Assembly: GCA_034437575.1 (NCBI GenBank)
Contig: DAOTTY010000150.1
Location: 1-20,534, forward strand
DNA from: DAOTTY01 sp034437575
GTDB taxonomy: Bacteria > Chloroflexota > Anaerolineae > Aggregatilineales > Phototrophicaceae
Direction: 5' to 3'
DNA: 20,534 nucleotides
Position numbers and translations under genes: made by a program
In this document: piece after piece, positions 6,989 through 14,800 of the stretch
How positions within the stretch are numbered: position 1 is the stretch's first letter
How the letters are laid out: the number at the start of each line of letters is the position of its first letter
The notes under the pieces: model-generated
Seen by the model: the letters and a program-made list of their open reading frames with translations, nothing else
What the model was told of the DNA's origin: nothing
The model's database searches: none

Positions 6989-7462
6989 TTAGTCTCCAAA
7001 TGGGATGGGTGTCGGTAACACGGTGGGGGTAAAGGTCGATGTTGGCAGCGGCGTATCGGTCGGGACGGGCGTGTGGGTAGGTGTCGGTGTATTGGACGGT
7101 AAGGGCGTGATCGTTGGCAGCGGTGTAGCCGTAAAGCGCGGCGTGACGGTTGCCGGGACGCCAAAGCCCTCGGTGGGGGGCACGGGCGACGGCAGCGGCG
7201 TGTTCGTCGGGATGAGCGTGTTAGTGGCCTGCTGCGTGACCCCCGGCAGGTCGGTTGGCGGGTTGGTTGGCAGTTGGGTTGGGGTGGCAGTGGGTGCGGC
7301 CAGCGGGTTGTTAGGTGCCAGGAAGTACAAAATCACCCCGGCGCAGTAAAACGGCAGCGTAGCCGTGATGATGCCCCCGGCAATGATGCGGTTGCGGCGG
7401 CGGCTGGCATCAGCGGCTTGTCGCCGTTGCAGGGTCTCGCTGGTAGGTTGCGGTCTGGTCAT
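6989..7462 (-). CDS. Single-pass membrane protein with Pro/Thr-rich extracellular stalk (paralog B)
   Basis: The 157-residue protein has a basic cytoplasmic N-terminus (about 1-25, with SRRRNR), one transmembrane helix (about 26-48, with ITATLPFYCAGVILYFL) and a Thr/Pro-rich extracellular tail of about 110 residues (NTPTPTHTPVPTDTPLPTS and similar). The motif RN, then T-x-x-PFY-x-x-GV-x-L, is shared with the downstream gene, indicating tandem duplication. No enzyme domain is visible, so a surface stalk or anchor is the most that can be inferred. The ATG at 7462 has a weak ribosome site; AAGG lies about 15 bases upstream. The gene is the first of a probable three-gene operon ending with the M42 peptidase, with a TATAAT box at 7507-7512. 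Confidence 0.72.
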   Translation of the reverse strand: MTRPQPTSETLQRRQAADASRRRNRIIAGGIITATLPFYCAGVILYFLAPNNPLAAPTATPTQLPTNPPTDLPGVTQQATNTLIPTNTPLPSPVPPTEGFGVPATVTPRFTATPLPTITPLPSNTPTPTHTPVPTDTPLPTSTFTPTVLPTPIPFGD

Positions 7463-7506
7463 GGGACTGCCGGGTAGCCTTCGGTGCGTACAGGTCGAAC
7501 TCGCTT

Positions 7507-7512
7507 ATTATA
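7507..7512 (-). promoter_or_regulatory. -10 box (TATAAT) for the stalk-protein/M42 operon
   Basis: There is a perfect TATAAT on the minus strand 45-50 bp upstream of the ATG at 7462. Only a T-rich stretch, which doubles as the U-tract of the trxB terminator, lies at the -35 position. Confidence 0.5.
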
Positions 7513-7530
7513 GGGGTTGGGGGGCATAAA

Positions 7531-7560
7531 CAAAAGCGGCCCGACAGGGTTCGTCGGGCC
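7531..7560 (-). terminator. Intrinsic terminator of trxB
   Basis: On the minus strand GGCCCGAC (7560-7553) pairs with GTCGGGCC (7545-7538) over a perfect 8 bp with a 7-base loop. It is followed after GC by TTTTGTTT. It sits 30 bp after the trxB stop and just before the next operon's promoter. Confidence 0.85.
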
Positions 7561-7590
7561 AGCGTGGGGGGGCTTGTATAAGGGGTGTGG

Positions 7591-8559
7591 CTAGGCCAGT
7601 TCTGCGTCTAGCGGCTGAAGATCATCTTCGTGTTCTTCCAACCAGTGAATCGTACTCATGGCCGCAGCGGTGCCCTGCCCTACAGACGTAGCCACCTGCC
7701 GCCAGATCGGGTCCTGAATTTCGCCCGCTGCGAACACGCCTTCGATGTTGGTGCGGTGGCGCTCGTCCGTCAGGATGTAGCCGCTTTCGTCGGTGGCAAG
7801 CTGGTCATCGAACACCTTGCTGTTAGGGATGTGCCCGATGAAAATGAACACCCCGTCCGTCTTGAAGTCGTAGGTTTCGCCGGTTTCGTGGTTGGTCACG
7901 GTGGCAGCGCTGACGGCACCCGTTTCCCCTGCCTTGATTTCGTTAACGGTGTGACGATACAGCACGTTGATCTTCTCGTTATTGAAGACGCGCTTTTGCA
8001 AAGCCACGCCCGCCCGCAGGTCTTCGTAGCCCTTGCGGTACATAATCGTGACCTTTGTGGCGAACTTCGTCAGGAAGGCGGCTTCTTCAAAGGCGCTGTC
8101 ACCCCCACCAACGACGATCACTTCCTTACCCCGAAAGAAGAAGCCGTCACAGGTGCCGCAGTAGCTCACGCCGAAGCCGGTGTATTCCGCCTCACCCGGC
8201 ACGCCCAGCTTGCGCGGGTCTGCCCCGATGCCGATAATTACGCTGTCTGCCAGGTAGGTTTCACCGCCGTCGGTTTCGACCTTGAACGGGCGCTGGCTGA
8301 AGTCCACCCCAGTGACCGACTCCCACACGTATTCAGCGCCGAACCGCTCCGATTGGGCCTTCATCTTTTCGGCCAGGTCAGGGCCGCTGAGCGGGTCCAC
8401 AAAGCCGGGGTAGTTTTCAATTTCGTGGGTGAGGGCCACCTGCCCGCCAAACTGCTTGCCGACGATGATCTTCGGGGTCAGTTGGGCGCGGGCGGTGTAG
8501 AGGGCGGCAGTCAAACCTGCCGGGCCAGAGCCAATGATAACGACACGTTCACGCTTCAT
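7591..8559 (-). CDS. trxB: Thioredoxin-disulfide reductase
   Basis: The 322-residue flavoprotein should move electrons from a pyridine nucleotide through FAD to thioredoxin. Visible parts are the FAD-binding GSGPAG (10-15), the redox pair Cys134/Cys137 in CGTCDG, the nucleotide-binding GGGDSAFEEA (151-160), IGHIPNS (241-247) and the second FAD motif FAAGEIQD (276-283). Two positions are unusual. The normally invariant Asp of AAGD is Glu280, and the HRRxxFRA motif that reads the NADPH 2'-phosphate is MYRKGYEDLRA. The ATG at 8559 gives the usual family length, with GGAG 12 bases upstream. ATG 8592 and GTG 8604 in the same frame are alternatives. It follows a small Cys-containing gene and ends at a strong terminator. 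Confidence 0.95.
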   Translation of the reverse strand: MKRERVVIIGSGPAGLTAALYTARAQLTPKIIVGKQFGGQVALTHEIENYPGFVDPLSGPDLAEKMKAQSERFGAEYVWESVTGVDFSQRPFKVETDGGETYLADSVIIGIGADPRKLGVPGEAEYTGFGVSYCGTCDGFFFRGKEVIVVGGGDSAFEEAAFLTKFATKVTIMYRKGYEDLRAGVALQKRVFNNEKINVLYRHTVNEIKAGETGAVSAATVTNHETGETYDFKTDGVFIFIGHIPNSKVFDDQLATDESGYILTDERHRTNIEGVFAAGEIQDPIWRQVATSVGQGTAAAMSTIHWLEEHEDDLQPLDAELA

Positions 8560-8647
8560 AATAGTGACATTCTCCAGTAGTTGCTCATTCATAATGCAGG
8601 CCACTTGCGGCCCCGCAATCGTGCGACGTGCAGGGGCAGCGCCATAC

Positions 8648-8932
8648 CTACTCAGGTTGTTCGTCGGCGCTGCTCAAGTCTGCCTTAATTACACTGACGA
8701 GGGCTTCAAACTCTTCCTTACTACAGCGGATGAGGTCGATGTGGGCCGCATACTCCGGGAAGATGTCCTCTAGCTTTTCGCCCCTGGCTACACGCTCGGC
8801 CATTTCGGCCACCTCTTCGCAGTCGTCCTTACAGTCCATCGACACGACGTTCTCGTTGAACGGCTTGTCGGCGTTCACCAGCAGCTTCATCAGTTTGTCC
8901 AGCGATTTGTCGGTTTTATCGTGTTCGCTCAT
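8648..8932 (-). CDS. Small Cys/His protein, degenerate zf-HC2-like (anti-sigma zinc-finger-like)
   Basis: The 94-residue acidic, helical protein has no signal or membrane segment. Its central block has CKDDCEEV, then an ARGEKLEDIFPEYAAHI stretch, then RCSKEEFEAL. This follows the layout of short zf-HC2-like domains, recalled from Chloroflexota as Cys-rich start, FPEVxxHLxxC, then CxEEYEAL. The final HxxxCxxC, however, is degraded to His-x5-Cys, so zinc binding is doubtful. The ATG at 8932 is chosen because AAGGGA lies nine bases upstream; the in-frame ATG at 8953 would place that site inside the gene. trxB follows 88 bp downstream on the same strand, so a redox link is possible but unproven. 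No sigma factor is nearby. Confidence 0.65.
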   Translation of the reverse strand: MSEHDKTDKSLDKLMKLLVNADKPFNENVVSMDCKDDCEEVAEMAERVARGEKLEDIFPEYAAHIDLIRCSKEEFEALVSVIKADLSSADEQPE

Positions 8933-9039
8933 GTGCCCGGGTCCCTTCCTCATTATTCAAAGCGTGTGCGTGATGCATAACAGATAGACGCACCGCAGGC
9001 TATCTTACGCAATGGGGGCCGCTGGGGCAAATTCAAGCC

Positions 9040-9057
9040 AAAGGGTAACTGCTCAGC
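9040..9057 (+). repeat. Short dispersed motif AAAGGGTAACTGCTCAGC, copy 1
   Basis: This segment matches 20404-20421 at about 15 of 18 positions. It lies in the 8933-9149 gap, which otherwise shows no gene or RNA. The similarity is short and could be a remnant of a mobile or repeat element. Confidence 0.35.
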
Positions 9058-9102
9058 CCTGGCCCTCATAATCCACACCCTCAGATTGTTGCCGGGATGC
9101 GG

Positions 9103-9108
9103 TACAAT
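9103..9108 (+). promoter_or_regulatory. Candidate -10 box for the second M42 gene
   Basis: TACAAT (5/6) lies about 42 bp before the ATG at 9150, with no clear -35. The ribosome site upstream of the ATG is only a weak purine run (AAGAAAG). Confidence 0.35.
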
Positions 9109-9149
9109 ACCCGATAACAACTGCCGCAACCAAGAAAGTAAACCAACCA

Positions 9150-10157
9150 ATGGAAGACCTGATCCAACAACTGGCTGAGGCATGGGGGCCGTCCGGCTAT
9201 GAACACCGCATCCGCCAGATCATCCGCGAACTGGCCGAACCCTACGCTGACGATGTGCGCGTTGACGCGGTTGGCAATTTAATCTGCCGGGTGGGCAGCG
9301 GTGGCAGCAAGGTAATGGTTGCCGCCCACATGGACGAAATCGGCGTCATGCCGCTGTTCCAGGAGCCGACGAGCGGCTACCTGCGCTTTGAGAACATCGG
9401 CGGGCTGCTGTATACCACCCTGGCGGGCAGCCGCGTGGAGTTTGAAGACGGCACCATCGGCGTGATTGGCCTGCATGACCAGTGGGGCAGCGGGCGCACC
9501 AAAGCCGCCTCCCTGGAAGACTTCTATATTGATGTTAGCGACGACGACAGCAGCAGCGGCGCGGATAAAGTGGGCAAACCGGCCAAGCTGCACGGGCCAG
9601 TGTACCAGCGCGGGCTGCGCCTGTTTGGGCGGGCAATGGACGACCGTGTGGGCTGTGCAGTTGCCCTGGAAGCGATGCGCCGCATGGACAAGCCCACTAG
9701 CAACGAAGTTTATTTTGTGTTTACCGTGCAGGAAGAACTCGGCTTGATTGGCGCTCAAACGTCGGCGTTTAGCGTGCAGCCAGATGTGGCCATTGCGGTG
9801 GATGTAACTGGCACTGGCGACCAGCCGCACGGCTTCAAGATGCACCTCAAGCTGGGCGAAGGCACCGCTATTAAGGTGAAGGACAGCGGCCTGGTGGTGC
9901 CCCCGGCCATCCGTGATTGGATGGTGGCCACCGCAGAGGCCAACGACATCCCCTACCAGTTGGAACTGCTGCCGATGGGCGCGACGGATGCCGCCGCCAT
10001 CCAGCGGGCGTTTAGCGGGGTGCCCAGTGGGGTTGTGTCTATTCCGTGCCGCTATGTGCATACCATCAGCGAAACGGTAGACCTGCGCGACGTGGAAGCG
10101 TCTGTGGGGCTGCTGGCGGCCCTGGTAACAAGTGATGTGCCTGAAGCAGTTCAGTAA
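9150..10157 (+). CDS. M42 family metallo-aminopeptidase, second copy
   Basis: The 335-residue protein is a complete M42 enzyme. Expected ligands are His60 (AAHMDEIGV), Asp165 (RAMDDR), Glu196 with base Glu195 (VQEELG), Asp218 (AVDVT) and His304 (VHTISETVDL). The N-terminal GPSGYE (13-18) is the usual family opening and supports the ATG at 9150. It should trim N-terminal residues from cytoplasmic peptides. It differs from the M42 enzyme at 5211-6296 in its insertions, for example an acidic DDDSSS stretch at 131-136 in the middle domain, so the two probably differ in specificity. It is a single-gene unit; the next gene starts 125 bp downstream after its own -10 box. Confidence 0.93.
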   Translation: MEDLIQQLAEAWGPSGYEHRIRQIIRELAEPYADDVRVDAVGNLICRVGSGGSKVMVAAHMDEIGVMPLFQEPTSGYLRFENIGGLLYTTLAGSRVEFEDGTIGVIGLHDQWGSGRTKAASLEDFYIDVSDDDSSSGADKVGKPAKLHGPVYQRGLRLFGRAMDDRVGCAVALEAMRRMDKPTSNEVYFVFTVQEELGLIGAQTSAFSVQPDVAIAVDVTGTGDQPHGFKMHLKLGEGTAIKVKDSGLVVPPAIRDWMVATAEANDIPYQLELLPMGATDAAAIQRAFSGVPSGVVSIPCRYVHTISETVDLRDVEASVGLLAALVTSDVPEAVQ

Positions 10158-10230
10158 CAATCAAATTAGCAGTTGCAGGAATTTCATTGTGATGTGTTGA
10201 TAGAACTGGCGTTCCTCACGGGTTCGCCTG

Positions 10231-10236
10231 TATAAT
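10231..10236 (+). promoter_or_regulatory. -10 box (TATAAT) for the kinase-cyclase-phosphatase operon
   Basis: A perfect TATAAT preceded by TG lies 46 bp before the kinase ATG. No -35 is convincing. GGGG at 10269-10272, ten bases before the ATG, is the likely ribosome site. Confidence 0.5.
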
Positions 10237-10282
10237 CTTCACAGATGCACCCAAAAAGATGATACCGTGGGGATAATAGGCA

Positions 10283-11863
10283 ATGATGGCAAACGCAGCT
10301 CATTTACCAGACTGGCAGCAGCCCACTTTTGAAGACCTGGAGCGCCTGGTAGAGGTAAGCCGCCTGCTCACCCTGCACGACCTGGGCCAGGTGATGCAGC
10401 AGGCAATGGAGTTAACCGCGTCCGCAGCCGGTGCCCAAGAAGCCAGCTTGTTTTTGCACAACGGCACCAACGTAGACTGGAACTATGTGTTTACAGCCCG
10501 CAGCCTGAGCGAAAACGACTCGGTGAAGGTGGTTGAAACCGTGCTGGATGAAGGGCTGGCCGGGTGGGTGATTCGCAACCGCAAATCGGCCATCGTGGTA
10601 GACACAGAACAAGACGAGCGTTGGCACGTCTTCCCCGATGACAAGATGCTGGTTCGCAGTGCGTTGTGTGTGCCGCTGATGAACGACGATGAGGTGGTGG
10701 CCGTGATGACGCTGGTTCACCCCCAGCGCGACCACTTTACCGACTATCACCAGCGCCTCACATCCATCATTGCCAACCAGGTGACGGTAGCCATCCGCAA
10801 TACGCAGCTTTTACGCCGCCTACGCGAAAAGCAGCAGCAGCTTCAAACCCTGCTCCACTCTGTGCCAGAAATCCTGCTCGTCACCGATGAAGACGGCGCG
10901 ATTATCCTGATTAACGACGGTGCCCGCGCCCTGCTCAACCTGGCCGAAGCCGAAGCCGCCATCAGCAAGCACCTGTTCGACTTCGCCCCCTACATAGATG
11001 TCATCAAGGTGCTGCAAAGCCGCCTTTCAGCCGTGACCGAGTTTGGCGAAATGCTCAGCTATGAGGTGCGCTCGATGCAGCTTGAGCGTGACTACGCGGT
11101 GAATGTTTCGACGTGGGACGATGAAATGAGCCAGCGGCGTGGTTACGTCATCGTGATGCACGATGTGACCACCCTGCGCAACCTGTACCGCTTCAAAGAT
11201 GAAATGCTGCGGATTGTGTCGCACGATTTACGCAGCCCGCTGTCGATCATTGCGGGCTATAACGACATGATTGAATCTGACGTGGGCGACGTGAAACAGG
11301 TGGGCGACTATACCGACGCCATCAAGCGCGCTATTACCCGCATGAACGACCTGCTAGAAGACCTGCTCAAAGTGCGGCAGATTGACGAAAAGGGCCTGCA
11401 CCTGGAACCCGACATGGTGCTGATCGACCTGGTGCGCCCGGCTATCCAGCAAGGGCAAATGCTGGCCCGCCCCAAAAAGCAAATCGTCCAGAGCGCTGTT
11501 CACATTGACGACACCGTAATCGGCACCGTTGATACCACCCTGCTGCGGCAGGCGATGGAAAACTACGTCAGCAACGCTGTGAAATACACGCAAGAGGGCG
11601 GCACCATCACGGTGCGGGCCTTTATGAAGGAGCAGTTGTTCTACTTTGAGGTCGAAGACAACGGGATGGGCATCCCGGAGGCGAGCCTCCCCTACCTGTT
11701 CGAGTCCTTCTACCGGGTGAACTCTAAGAGCAACTCGTCGATTTACGGCGCGGGCCTGGGCCTCAGTTTGGTTAAATCTATCGTAGAGCGGCACGGCGGC
11801 CAGGTGTATGTGACCAGCGAAGAGGGCGTGGGGAGTACATTCGGGATGAGTATTCCGGTGTAG
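10283..11863 (+). CDS. GAF-PAS sensor histidine kinase (soluble)
   Basis: The 526-residue protein has no transmembrane segment. It contains a GAF domain (about 25-175), a coiled linker, a PAS domain (about 185-300), a HisKA dimerisation helix with phospho-acceptor His314 in SHDLRSPL, and a HATPase domain (about 415-526). ATP-site motifs are NYVSNAVKY (427-435), DNGMGIP (459-465), an FESFYR F-box and GAGLGLSLVKSI (489-500). It should sense an intracellular cue through GAF or PAS and autophosphorylate. No receiver-domain protein lies beside it. Instead, nine bases after its stop, a cyclase-STAND-TPR gene begins without its own ribosome site. Its phosphotransfer target is therefore encoded elsewhere, or the kinase acts with the operon partner in a way not visible here. 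Confidence 0.93.
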   Translation: MMANAAHLPDWQQPTFEDLERLVEVSRLLTLHDLGQVMQQAMELTASAAGAQEASLFLHNGTNVDWNYVFTARSLSENDSVKVVETVLDEGLAGWVIRNRKSAIVVDTEQDERWHVFPDDKMLVRSALCVPLMNDDEVVAVMTLVHPQRDHFTDYHQRLTSIIANQVTVAIRNTQLLRRLREKQQQLQTLLHSVPEILLVTDEDGAIILINDGARALLNLAEAEAAISKHLFDFAPYIDVIKVLQSRLSAVTEFGEMLSYEVRSMQLERDYAVNVSTWDDEMSQRRGYVIVMHDVTTLRNLYRFKDEMLRIVSHDLRSPLSIIAGYNDMIESDVGDVKQVGDYTDAIKRAITRMNDLLEDLLKVRQIDEKGLHLEPDMVLIDLVRPAIQQGQMLARPKKQIVQSAVHIDDTVIGTVDTTLLRQAMENYVSNAVKYTQEGGTITVRAFMKEQLFYFEVEDNGMGIPEASLPYLFESFYRVNSKSNSSIYGAGLGLSLVKSIVERHGGQVYVTSEEGVGSTFGMSIPV

Positions 11864-11872
11864 CCCCTTATT

Positions 11873-14800
11873 ATGACCGACCAACAGTCTAACATCCCCA
11901 GGCACATTCAGGCGCGGCTGGATAAGATCAGCCGCGCCATTGACGAAATCCGCGAGCGCAAAGGTGCCCTGACGGACCCCACCTATCATCAGGTGATTGC
12001 CGCTTTGCACAACCAGCGGCGGCAGCTTCAAACCGACCGCTTCCCCAATGGCAGCGGCAGCCTGGAAAAAGAAGTGCGGCTGGTGACGGTGATGTTTATC
12101 GACGTGGTGGAGGCCACCCGCATCGCTGTTAAGCTGGGCGATGAAAACTGGATGGGGATCATGTTGGGGGTTCACAACCGCCTGTCGCACATCATCCAGC
12201 GCTGGGACGGCGAAATAGCCCAATACCTGGGCGACGGCATCCTGTGTTACTTCGGCGTACATCGCAGCCGGGGCAACGACGCCACGCGGGCGGTGGCCTG
12301 TGCGCTGGAAATTCAGCAAGAGCTAAACGAGTACGACACTGTGGTGCGCGAAGAACACCCGTCGATTGAGCGCTTCGCCGGGCGCATCGGCATTAGCACA
12401 GGCACGGCCATTGTTGGGCCAGTGGGGGAGGCAGGCAATGTGGCTGTGTTCGCTATTGGCCGCACCACGAACTTCGCCGCCCGCTTGCAGGAAAAAGCGA
12501 CCGCTGGCGGCATCGCCATTGACGTGGAAACCCAGCTTCGGGTGCGCTCAGATTTCGTCATTGCACCGCAAAAGTCCTTGCAGTTCAAAGGCTTTGAAGA
12601 TGAAGGGCCGATGGCCTATTACCTCGTTAGCGGGCCAAAAAACCGCCTTATAACCACCTTCACCACCGACCGCATTGCCGATATTCCCGTACCCATGTTT
12701 GGCAGGGCGGGGCCGTTCGCCACCCTGCTAGAGATGCTGCGCCATGTGGGTGAGCGGGGCGGCTTCCAGGCGGTGACGTTGTATGGTGAAACAGGCATCG
12801 GCAAAAGCCGCCTGCTGCAAGAAGTGGCGCACAGCGAAGTGGCCGGGCGCTTTCGGCTGCTGCGGATGATTGGCCACTATGAACGCACCGACACCGCCTA
12901 CAGCCTGCTGCGCGATATGATCGCCGCCGGGTGCGACATCCCGGCCAACCTGAACACCGCCGAAGCCGAGCGACGCATTAAAGACTACACCAGCAAGATG
13001 TGGCGCGGCAAACCCGGACAGGCCCAATCAGCGGCAGAGATTGTCGGCTATTTGGCCGGGTTCGGCTTTGCCAACACCCCCGCTGTGCAGTCGTTCCATC
13101 GCAGCCAGCTAGACCACGAAGCCGGGGTGCGCCATTGGGTAACGGTGTGGCTGCGCGGGCTGGCGGGCGAGCGGCCCATCCTGCTGCTGGTAGACAACCT
13201 CCAATGGGCCGACGCGCAGTCCATCAGGCTGCTAAACACCCTGTATCAAGACGACGGCGGCCCCGGTGGCATGGCCCTCATTGCCGCCGCCCGGCCAGAA
13301 TTCAAAGCCAACCCGCTGGCCGCGTCCTTCATGGCGGGCGCTACCCACACCGACTACACGCTGGAACCGCTGGACACGATTGACACCATTTTGATTATCC
13401 GCACGGTGTTGAAAAACGTGGACGATGTGCCGCCCGACCTGACCGAAGTGATTGTTAGCCGCGCACAGGGCAACCCGATGTTTGTGGATGAGTTTTTGCG
13501 GATGCTGTTCGACACAGGCGTGTTTGAACGCAGCGACAACCCGCAGCGCTGGCGCACCAACCGGCTTCAGTACCGCAGCGTGAAAGACACCCTGCCCAGC
13601 GGGCTGCAAGGCGTGCTCCAGGCCCGCCTAGACGACCTGCCGCCGCCATCGAAGCGGGTGGTGCAGTTGGGCGCGGTGGTGGGGCAAACCTTCTGGCGCA
13701 GTGCGGTCAAACGGCTCACCGACACCGACACCGACACGGCGCTGGGCGGCATCCTGAGTGACCTCGTTCAGCGTGACATCCTGATTCATATGCCCAAAAG
13801 CCGCCTGGCAAACGATGAGGAATACACCTTCCGCAATGCGCTGTATCATGAGGTGGCCTACAACATGCTGCCCCATGAATACCGGGTGAACTATCATCAT
13901 CAAACGGCAGAGTGGCTGGCGGAGCGCATCAGCGAACGGCCAGATATGCTGGGGCTGCTGGCCGAACACTACAAACACGCCCAGCGCCCCCAAGACGCGC
14001 TGCAAACCTATGCCGAGGCTGCCACCCGGCAGGTGACGCGCAATGCCCTGACGGACGCCAAGCGGTTGATTGAAAGCGGCCTGGCCGAAACGAAGTCGGT
14101 ATCAAGGGCGGCTGCCTTGCCCCCGGCCAGCCGGTTGTGGTTGGCCCAGTCCCAGGCTGCCCATGCCCAGCGCCGCTACGAGGAAGCCACCGCCGCGAGT
14201 GAAACGGCCCTGCGCTTGATGGACGAACTTGCGGCAGACCAGATGATTCCTGAGCGCGTGCAAGCCAGCGTGACATTGGCCAATGCTCACATCAGCCTGG
14301 GTAACTTTGACCAGGCACAGACTGCCCTCGAAAAGACGGGAAACCTGCTGCACGGTGCCAGCGGCGTGAACATCCTGGGGATGCGGGCGGTTGTGATGCG
14401 GTCATTTGGCTATTTGTACTGGTCATGCGGGGATTTGACCGCCGCCCGCCACCACGAACAGGAAGCGCTGAAAGCGGCAGAAACCAATGGCGACCCGCGT
14501 GTGATGGCCACCACCCTGTCTATGATGGGCCGCATTAGCCTGGATGAAGGCCGCTTTAGCGATACGCTTAGTTACATGCGCCGCGTGCTAGATATTAACC
14601 GGACGGTGGGGCGGGTGGTGTATCAAATTGCCGACCTGTACCTGATGGCGCTGGCGTATTACCTGCTGTTCCAGTACGAAGAGGCGCTCAATATGCTGGA
14701 TGAAGCCGAGCAGATTTCCAGCAGCGTTGATTTTGACATGCCGCTGCTGGCCGCCTGTCGCGGCTTGTGCGACCTGGGCCTGGGCCGCAATCAGGATGAG

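Noticed and set aside
6361..7300. G-quadruplex-forming region on the plus strand
   Set aside because: The many G-runs are explained by Pro and Thr codons of the two stalk proteins on the opposite strand, so there is no independent evidence of a structural role.
8933..9149. tRNA or small RNA gene in the divergent gap
   Set aside because: No cloverleaf, T-loop GTTCRA or CCA-like end could be found on either strand.
11354..12319. Open frame of about 321 codons on the minus strand across the kinase and cyclase genes
   Set aside because: It is antisense to the HATPase and cyclase domains, both clearly real, and shows no recognisable motif.
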